12,191 nucleotides of DNA from a bacterium. GTDB taxonomy: Bacteria > Hydrogenedentota > Hydrogenedentia > Hydrogenedentiales > SLHB01. This document shows positions 7,120-12,191 of the stretch, one piece after another (positions within the stretch are counted from its first letter, which is position 1; the number at the start of each line of letters is the position of its first letter). The notes beneath the pieces were generated by a model. The model had not been told where the DNA came from and made no database searches. It saw only the letters and a list, made by a program, of their open reading frames with translations. The position numbers and the translations under genes are program-made. The stretch lies in the NCBI GenBank assembly GCA_024231375.1, contig JAAEQP010000953.1, positions 1 through 12,191 on the forward strand, read 5' to 3'.

Positions 7120-9081
7120 GTGAAATCGTCCAACCATCTGCACGTTCTGCTGCCGGCGCTGATCATCGGCCTGGCTCTCATCGGGCAGGCCGCCTGCGCC
7201 GAAGAATCCCTCCAGGCCCGTTCTCGGTACGATTATTACACCACCGAATCGGCGGGGCATCTCCTCGTATTCGTGCCGGAATCCATGCGGACCAATGGCC
7301 AAACGGTCGCGGTGTTCAATGGCGACACGGCCTGCGGCGATCCCACGAAAGTCGACCCCGGCTCGATGACGATGGTCGAACTCGACGTGGGCGCTTTGCC
7401 CCAAGGCGAGACCACGCTGTCCTGTTGCCTTCTGCGGAACGGCGCAACTGTCGCCGACACTGACGTGAACGTCTTCAAGCGTGCGCCCAAGGCCAACGCG
7501 GTGAAGATCGACCAGTTGACAGGCGGCTTGATCGTGGACGGTCTCCCGTTCATCCCCTTCGGCTTCTACTGCTACTCGCCCGTACAGCCCACGCTTGCCG
7601 AGGAGGAGGTCGTCAAGGGATTCAATCTGATGTCGCCGTACCAAGACAACGAACCGGATACCCTCGACGCCCGCCGTGCCTACATGGACCGGTGCGCGGC
7701 CCTCGGCATGAAAGTACACTACCAGTTGCTGAGCGTGGCCGGCTGCGGCGGCGTCAGCGGAGTCAGCGCCGAGGATGCAGCCCGACGACGCGACCTGCTC
7801 AAGGCCGAGGTCAAGGCGTTCCGCGACCATCCGGCTCTGCTCGCCTGGTACATCTCCGATGAACCCAGCCTCGGGAAGGTCGCGCCCGAACTGCTAACGA
7901 AATTGCGTGGCACTATCAAGGACCTCGACCCCTATCACCCGGTGACGGTTGTGTACATGAAGCCGGAGGCGGCCCGCGAGTATGCCAACGGCATGGACAT
8001 CGTCATGACCGACATCTACCCGGTGCCGAACCGTCCCATCACGGAAGTCGACACGGCCACCGAGCTTCTCGCCAAGGAGTTCGCCTACGAGAAGCCCCTC
8101 TGGTTCGTGCCCCAGGCCTTCGGGGGCGGCGAATGGTGGAGCCGCGAGCCCACGCCCCAGGAACTCCGCGCCATGACCTACTGCGCGCTCATCAATGGCT
8201 CGACGGGCATGCAGTATTTCATCCGCCATGGCCTCAACGGCTTTCCAAAATCGACGACCGCCTGGGCCGAGTGCGGGCAGTTGGCGCTGGAGACCCTTGA
8301 AGTGACCCCGGCCATCCTTTCCGGCGAACCGCGTCCGAAGGTGAAGGTCTCGGCGCCATCCGTGCGCGCGGCGGCCTGGCGCGACCGGGGCGACCTCGTC
8401 CTTCTGGCCGTGAACATGGAGAACGCGCCGACCAAGATGTCGCTGGAACTCGATGGCGTCGCGTACCGGGGGCCGGCCGACGTCCTTTTCGAAAACCGCA
8501 CCGTGGAGGTGAAACGCCGGCTGCTCTCAAGGCGGTCCGTTGTGGTTGACTTCATCGACGGTTTCGGTACACGCGCCTACCGCATCCCCCTCGAACCCTT
8601 TTCACAAGGCGACGAACTCCTTCACCGCAGAAACCGCATGGTCAATCCCAGCTTCGAGAAGAATCCAACTGTGGGCGTGCCCGCGGGCTGTTACGCGAAC
8701 GTTGGGGCCGGACGAGGCGCCACGTACTTCGTCGACTCCCGAGTCGCCTTGCACGGTCGCCATTCCTTGCGAATCAATGTGCCCGAGAAGGACGCCGGTT
8801 GCTCTCTTGGTTTCTACCCCATCGGCATCGCCAAGGACCGCCACTATCTCGTGAGCGTCTGGGCCAAGGCCGCCCCGGGCGCCGAGGCGATGACCTTTGG
8901 CCTCTCCCTCGGCGGATTGGCCGAAGAGACGTTCCAACTCTCCTCCGACTGGCAGGAATTCCGTATGGAAGGACCGGTAGACAAGGAGGTCGGCCGAACC
9001 GGCGTGACGCTGTCCGTCCAGGACGCCGGCACGGCCTGGTTCGATTTGGTGCAGGTGGTTGTCACGCGCAAGAAGGACTGA
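7120..9081 (+). CDS. Secreted glycoside-hydrolase-like protein with C-terminal carbohydrate-binding-type module
   Basis: From GTG 7120 the product is 653 aa. Residues 1-27 look like a signal peptide with cleavage after ACA. There is no lipobox, as QAAC does not fit. Residues about 28-125 look like a beta-sandwich domain. From about 130 a TIM-barrel-like region begins (LIVDGLPFIPFGFY). It contains HPALLAWYISDEP, a phrase typical of clan GH-A-like barrels, where E248 would be the acid/base. E338 in GGGEWW is a possible nucleophile, but this is uncertain. A beta-rich segment spans about 400-495. Residues about 505-653 begin RMVNPSFE and end WFDLVQVVV, like CBM4/9-type carbohydrate-binding modules. 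It should act outside the cytoplasmic membrane on a polysaccharide or oligosaccharide. The following ABC transporter genes fit uptake of its products. The exact GH family is not recognised. Confidence 0.8.
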   Translation: MKSSNHLHVLLPALIIGLALIGQAACAEESLQARSRYDYYTTESAGHLLVFVPESMRTNGQTVAVFNGDTACGDPTKVDPGSMTMVELDVGALPQGETTLSCCLLRNGATVADTDVNVFKRAPKANAVKIDQLTGGLIVDGLPFIPFGFYCYSPVQPTLAEEEVVKGFNLMSPYQDNEPDTLDARRAYMDRCAALGMKVHYQLLSVAGCGGVSGVSAEDAARRRDLLKAEVKAFRDHPALLAWYISDEPSLGKVAPELLTKLRGTIKDLDPYHPVTVVYMKPEAAREYANGMDIVMTDIYPVPNRPITEVDTATELLAKEFAYEKPLWFVPQAFGGGEWWSREPTPQELRAMTYCALINGSTGMQYFIRHGLNGFPKSTTAWAECGQLALETLEVTPAILSGEPRPKVKVSAPSVRAAAWRDRGDLVLLAVNMENAPTKMSLELDGVAYRGPADVLFENRTVEVKRRLLSRRSVVVDFIDGFGTRAYRIPLEPFSQGDELLHRRNRMVNPSFEKNPTVGVPAGCYANVGAGRGATYFVDSRVALHGRHSLRINVPEKDAGCSLGFYPIGIAKDRHYLVSVWAKAAPGAEAMTFGLSLGGLAEETFQLSSDWQEFRMEGPVDKEVGRTGVTLSVQDAGTAWFDLVQVVVTRKKD

Positions 9082-9170
9082 ACCACCCACGAATCGGGCG
9101 ATGTCGTTTCGGGTAACGTACCAGACTCGGCTAGGGGTGTCTTCCGTCCTGGGAGGTCGTCGGCGAGCGC

Positions 9171-9195
9171 GATCCCTCGACTTCGCTCGGGATGA
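9171..9195. repeat. GATCCCTCGACTTCG-type dispersed palindromic motif
   Basis: ATCCC (9172-9176) pairs with GGGAT (9189-9193), and between them lie CTCGA, CTTCG and CTCG segments. The reverse strand reads as the familiar CATCCCGAGCGAAG-type motif that recurs between genes of many environmental bacteria. Only a single copy is in this window. Spurious translations of it give HPERSRGI, which should not be annotated as protein. Confidence 0.5.
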
Positions 9196-9265
9196 TGGTG
9201 GAAGGGCATTCGGTCCTGTTTGGCTACGGCTATGCACCGCGCAAAGTGATTCGCGTTCGTTCGTC

Positions 9266-9290
9266 TTGACTCCCCGCCGTATGCTATAGT
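9266..9290 (+). promoter_or_regulatory. Promoter-like boxes upstream of the solute-binding protein gene
   Basis: TTGACT (9266-9271) and TATAGT (9285-9290) are both close to sigma-70 consensus, but only 13 bp separate them, which is shorter than normal. TATAGT may work alone as an extended -10 element, or the pair may need an activator. Transcription would start about 33 nt before ATG 9330. Confidence 0.3.
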
Positions 9291-9329
9291 CCTGGGTCCT
9301 CAGAACGCTACCGGGGATCTGACTGCCGA

Positions 9330-11369
9330 ATGAAGACGGGCTGTGTGAAATATGTCATTGGCGTGGCGCTAGCCGCGTTGGCCGTGGGCCTTCTGGTGGA
9401 GGCGTTTGCCTACACCACGTGGACCTTGGCGCGAGCCACCCAAACGCGCGATGCGGCGCTTCAACAATCGCACGCGGACGACGTGCCCCGCGCGCCCGTC
9501 GGCAACCACACCATCGCCGAATGGCCCGAGGACCGTGGCCGCACCTTCTCGGAATCGCCCCTGTTCGCCGAACGTGTTGCGGCAGGAGAACTTCCGCCGG
9601 TCGCCGACCGCCTGCCCGAGGACCCGCTGGTCATCGTACCCCCCGAACAGTGCGGTCCTTACGGCAGCACCTGGGCGCGGTATGCCACGTCCGTGGGTGA
9701 CGTCTCGGTGTTCCAAGCCCGGCTGGCCTATGAAGGACTGGTCCGTTGGGACGCCATGGGCCGCGAAATCATTCCGAACATCGCGAAGCGATGGGAGGTG
9801 AGTGAGGACGGTCGGTCATTCACCTTCTGGCTACGCCGCGGGATTCGCTGGTCCGACGGCGAACCATTCACGGCCGACGACATCATGTTCTGGTACGACG
9901 ACGTGGTCTGCAACGACGAGTTCACGCCGGTGAAGCCCATGCAGTTGCAGCCGGGCGACGATCTGGCCGAGATCGAGAAGGTCGACGATTACACCATCCG
10001 TGTGACGTTTTCGGAACCGAACGGCCTGTTCATGCAACAGATGGCATCCGGCTATAGCTACGTGATGGTGACGTTCGCGGAACACTACTTCAAACAGTTC
10101 CATCCCGGCTACGTGCCCGAGGAGGAACTGCTCGAACAGGCCCAGGCCGAAGGGTTGAATCGGTGGCGTGCCTTGTGGGACGCGCGCGCCAAGTACCACA
10201 CGAACCGCGACATGCCCCATCTGTGGGCGTGGGGTGTGGAGACGCCGGCGCCCGCGCAGCCCGTGGTGTTCGCGCGCAATCCCTACTACTGGAAGGTGGA
10301 CCCCGAGGGCAACCAGCTTCCCTACATCGATGAGATGACCTTCGACATCTACGATCCGGAACTCATCAACCTGAAAGCCATCGAAGGCGCCATTGGGATG
10401 CAACTCCGGCACATTCAATTCGAGAAATACCCCCTGCTGAAGAGCAAACAGACGTCGGGCGGGTACCGAGTCCTCGAATGGCCCAATGGCGGCAGCGGCA
10501 CCCTCAACCTGGGACTGAACCTGAACCATCCCGAACCTGTGATGCACGATGTCATCAACGACGACCGGTTCCGCAAGGCCCTGTCCCACGCCATCAACCG
10601 CCAGGAACTCAACAATGTGGGATACTACGGGCTGGGCGCGCCGTCTCAATGTTGTCCGCCGCCCACGTCCAAGTTCTACGTGCCCGAATACGAGACGGCC
10701 TACACGGAGTTCGATCCCGATGAGGCCAACCGGTTGCTCGACGAAATTGGGTTGGACAAGCGGGACGGCAGCGGCGTCCGGCTCCGGCCCGACGGCCAGC
10801 CCATCCACATCTTCATCGACGTGCCCAACATGCTGGGCAACATCCAACTGCTTGAACTCGTGGCGAGCCATTGGACCAACGTGGGCGTGAAGACGGACGT
10901 GAAAATCCTGGCGCGCGAATTGTTCTACATGCGCAAAGACGGCGCCATGCACGATTGCGCTGTGTGGTGGTTCGCGGACGAGCAGGTGCCCACCATCGAC
11001 CCGCGCTGGTTCCTGCCGTTCTCGACGGAATCGCTTCAGGGCGTTGGATACGCGCGGTGGTTCATGTCCTTCGGTGAGAGTGGCATCGAGCCCAGCGGCG
11101 ATATCCTGAAGTGCATCCAGTTGTACCGGAAGATCATGAATACGCCCGACGAAGACGAGCAGATTCGGTTGTTCAAGGAGATTATCGAGTACAACCGCAA
11201 GAACCTCTGGGTCATCGCGCTGGTGGGCCGCGTCCCGGCGCCGGGCATTGTCCAGAACGATTTCCGCAATGTGCCTGACAAGGCCATCTCAGGATGGATC
11301 TTCCGTACCCCGGGTAATGCCGCGCCCGAGTGTTTCGCCATCGAGGCGGACGGCGGGGAGGGACCGTAG
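9330..11369 (+). CDS. ABC transporter solute-binding protein, family 5 (oligopeptide/oligosaccharide type)
   Basis: The product is 679 aa. It belongs to the family 5 (SBP_bac_5, DppA/OppA-like) binding proteins that capture solutes outside the membrane and pass them to a permease. From about residue 134 it shows the family pattern YEGLVRWD, NIAKRWEVSEDGRSFTFWLR, GIRWSDGEPFTADDI, then NPYYWKVDPEGNQLPYIDEM and DDRFRKALSHAINRQEL. Family 5 proteins carry peptides, nickel or sugars; some with this NPYYW...GNQLPYID pattern serve oligosaccharides. The first 130 residues are unusual: a hydrophobic segment at about 8-27 with a possible AFA cleavage site, no lipobox, then a linker. It may stay anchored by that helix. 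A weak GGGGA lies 12 nt before ATG. The permease starts 2 nt after the stop, so the two form an operon. A sugar substrate is inferred from the upstream glycosidase-like gene. Confidence 0.92.
   Translation: MKTGCVKYVIGVALAALAVGLLVEAFAYTTWTLARATQTRDAALQQSHADDVPRAPVGNHTIAEWPEDRGRTFSESPLFAERVAAGELPPVADRLPEDPLVIVPPEQCGPYGSTWARYATSVGDVSVFQARLAYEGLVRWDAMGREIIPNIAKRWEVSEDGRSFTFWLRRGIRWSDGEPFTADDIMFWYDDVVCNDEFTPVKPMQLQPGDDLAEIEKVDDYTIRVTFSEPNGLFMQQMASGYSYVMVTFAEHYFKQFHPGYVPEEELLEQAQAEGLNRWRALWDARAKYHTNRDMPHLWAWGVETPAPAQPVVFARNPYYWKVDPEGNQLPYIDEMTFDIYDPELINLKAIEGAIGMQLRHIQFEKYPLLKSKQTSGGYRVLEWPNGGSGTLNLGLNLNHPEPVMHDVINDDRFRKALSHAINRQELNNVGYYGLGAPSQCCPPPTSKFYVPEYETAYTEFDPDEANRLLDEIGLDKRDGSGVRLRPDGQPIHIFIDVPNMLGNIQLLELVASHWTNVGVKTDVKILARELFYMRKDGAMHDCAVWWFADEQVPTIDPRWFLPFSTESLQGVGYARWFMSFGESGIEPSGDILKCIQLYRKIMNTPDEDEQIRLFKEIIEYNRKNLWVIALVGRVPAPGIVQNDFRNVPDKAISGWIFRTPGNAAPECFAIEADGGEGP
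11356..11363 (+). promoter_or_regulatory. Ribosome-binding site for the permease inside the end of the binding-protein gene
   Basis: GGGAGGGA at 11356-11363 lies eight bases before ATG 11372. This supports the ATG at 11372 over an in-frame ATG at 11330, which would overlap the binding-protein gene and begin with an arginine/glycine-rich stretch not typical of permeases. Confidence 0.7.
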
Positions 11370-11371
11370 CC

Positions 11372-12184
11372 ATGGCAACCCTCATTATCAAACGCCTGTT
11401 GTGGATGATCCCAACGCTCCTTGTCATCTCCATGATTTCGTTCACCATCATCCAACTACCGCCCGGCGACTACCTTACGTCGAAGATTATGGCGCTCCAG
11501 ATGCAGGGCGATACCGTGGCCGAAGACGAGATCGCCGCGCTACGCCAGGAATACGGGCTCGACAAGCCGCTCGTGGTGCAGTACGGCCATTGGATGTGGG
11601 GACTGCTCCACGGCAACCTGGGCATGAGTCTGGAGTGGAACAAACCGGTCACCGAACTCATTGGCGAACGCATCCTGCTCACCACCATCATTTCCATTGC
11701 GGCGCTCGCATTCACCTGGTCTATCGCCCTGCCCATCGGCGTGTACTCCGCTGCGCGCAAGTATTCCACAGGCGATTACGTCTTTACGTTCCTCGGGTTC
11801 CTCGGCTTGTCCACGCCGGGATTCCTCCTGGCACTGATCTGTCTATACGTCCAATACGAGTTCTTCGGCATCAGCGTGGGCGGACTCTTCTCGCCCGAAT
11901 ACCAGAACGAATCGTGGTCGCTGGCGAAGTTCGTGGACCTCATGGCCCACGCCTGGGTTCCTATCGTGGTGATCGGCGTTCAAGGCACGGCGGGTCTCAT
12001 TCGCGTGATGCGCGGCAACCTGCTCGACGAGTTGGCCAAACTCTACGTGGTCACGGCCCGCGCCAAAGGCGTCCACCCCATCAAGGTGTTATGGAAGTAC
12101 CCGTTGTTTCGAAAACTGCAAAAATTAGTGAGCCCACTGTTGGAATCATTAACATGCCTTTCAGGACAACACCAGAACCACTAA
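11372..12184 (+). CDS. ABC transporter permease (DppB/OppB type), abnormal 3' end
   Basis: From ATG 11372 the open frame gives 270 aa. It opens with the typical first helix (IIKRLLWMIPTLLVISMISF) and the large outside loop containing IAALRQEYGLDKPLVVQYGHW and GNLGMSLEWNKPV. Three further helices follow, then the cytoplasmic EAA-type loop VVTARAKGVHPIKVLWKYP, which contacts the ATPase. Family members normally continue for some 60-70 residues with two more helices, for about 330 aa. Here, after WKYP (about 12102), the sequence reads LFRKLQKLVSPL and stops at 12182-12184, with no family resemblance and much lower GC. The gene is therefore broken, or the contig end is a false join. It follows the binding protein by 2 nt. 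The second permease and the ATPases would be expected further on. Confidence 0.85.
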   Translation: MATLIIKRLLWMIPTLLVISMISFTIIQLPPGDYLTSKIMALQMQGDTVAEDEIAALRQEYGLDKPLVVQYGHWMWGLLHGNLGMSLEWNKPVTELIGERILLTTIISIAALAFTWSIALPIGVYSAARKYSTGDYVFTFLGFLGLSTPGFLLALICLYVQYEFFGISVGGLFSPEYQNESWSLAKFVDLMAHAWVPIVVIGVQGTAGLIRVMRGNLLDELAKLYVVTARAKGVHPIKVLWKYPLFRKLQKLVSPLLESLTCLSGQHQNH

Positions 12185-12191
12185 CTACTAT
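12103..12191. other. Abrupt AT-richer segment at the right edge, possible junction
   Basis: By hand count the last 91 bases are about 41% GC, against clearly GC-rich sequence before. The change falls where the permease stops matching its family. Two other readings are open to the edge: one plus-strand frame (ending MPFRTTPEPLTT) and one minus-strand frame (starting IVVSGSGVV). It could be foreign DNA, an insertion or an assembly artefact. I recognise no insertion-sequence end. Confidence 0.55.

Larger units (their letters stand above)
9082..9329. other. Gap between the glycosidase-like gene and the transporter genes
   Basis: No gene is seen in this stretch. It holds one dispersed palindromic motif (9171-9195) and promoter-like boxes near 9266-9290. 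No terminator with a T-tract was found after the glycosidase-like gene. Confidence 0.5.

Noticed and set aside
7054..7830. 258-aa minus-strand open frame over the start of the glycosidase-like gene
   Set aside because: It is antisense to a gene with a signal peptide, good ribosome-binding site and recognisable motifs, and itself shows no family features.
9831..10952. 373-aa minus-strand open frame inside the solute-binding protein gene
   Set aside because: The plus-strand frame matches the family 5 binding proteins throughout. The opposite frame is a histidine/valine-rich shadow typical of high-GC coding DNA.
11330..11371. Upstream in-frame ATG as the permease start
   Set aside because: It overlaps the binding-protein gene, yields a non-hydrophobic Gly/Arg-rich leader and lacks a ribosome-binding site, while ATG 11372 has GGGAGGGA well placed.

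Overview
The window carries seven protein-coding genes from a GC-rich bacterium. There are no rRNA genes, no recognisable tRNA genes, no CRISPR array and no transposase gene. The lineage cannot be fixed from this sequence. High GC, many short dispersed palindromes between genes, a membrane-bound phosphoesterase, a secreted multi-domain glycosidase-like protein and a family 5 solute-binding protein with a long N-terminal extension are in keeping with an environmental Planctomycetota/PVC-type or Hydrogenedentota-like bacterium. That placement is inference only.

Layout, left to right. (1) About 211-1161 (+): a radical SAM enzyme with a C-terminal SPASM/twitch-type cysteine region and no visible peptide substrate beside it. 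(2) 1180-4050 (-): uvrA, complete, converging on the radical SAM gene with only 18 nt between the two stop codons. (3) 4051-4336: an intergenic stretch with a good uvrA promoter, then purine-rich low-complexity DNA and a degenerate CACGCAGAGACGC-type repeat. (4) 4337-4900 (-): a small three-helix membrane protein of unknown function with a BamE/SmpA-like middle segment. (5) 4901-5275: a non-coding stretch filled mainly by a cluster of GTCCC/GGGAC palindromes that looks like a REP-type dispersed repeat. (6) 5276-6838 (-): a five-helix membrane protein with an exported purple-acid-phosphatase-like N domain and metallophosphoesterase domain. (7) 6839-7119: a divergent promoter region with a 9-bp perfect palindrome. 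(8) 7120-9081 (+): a secreted glycoside-hydrolase-like protein with a C-terminal carbohydrate-binding-type module. (9) 9082-9329: a non-coding stretch with another dispersed palindromic motif. (10) 9330-11369 and 11372-12184 (+): a family 5 ABC solute-binding protein followed 2 nt later by an ABC permease.

The last three genes run in the same direction and suggest breakdown and uptake of an oligosaccharide, though the substrate could equally be a peptide. UvrA works in nucleotide excision repair and has no evident link to its neighbours. The right edge is suspect. At about 12103 the permease departs from its family and base composition falls from GC-rich to about 41% GC by hand count, so the gene is either interrupted there or the contig end is chimeric.

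I did not find a convincing new multi-gene system. The points most worth a second look are the broken permease end, the palindrome clusters, the membrane-anchored phosphoesterase and the unpaired radical SAM/SPASM enzyme.
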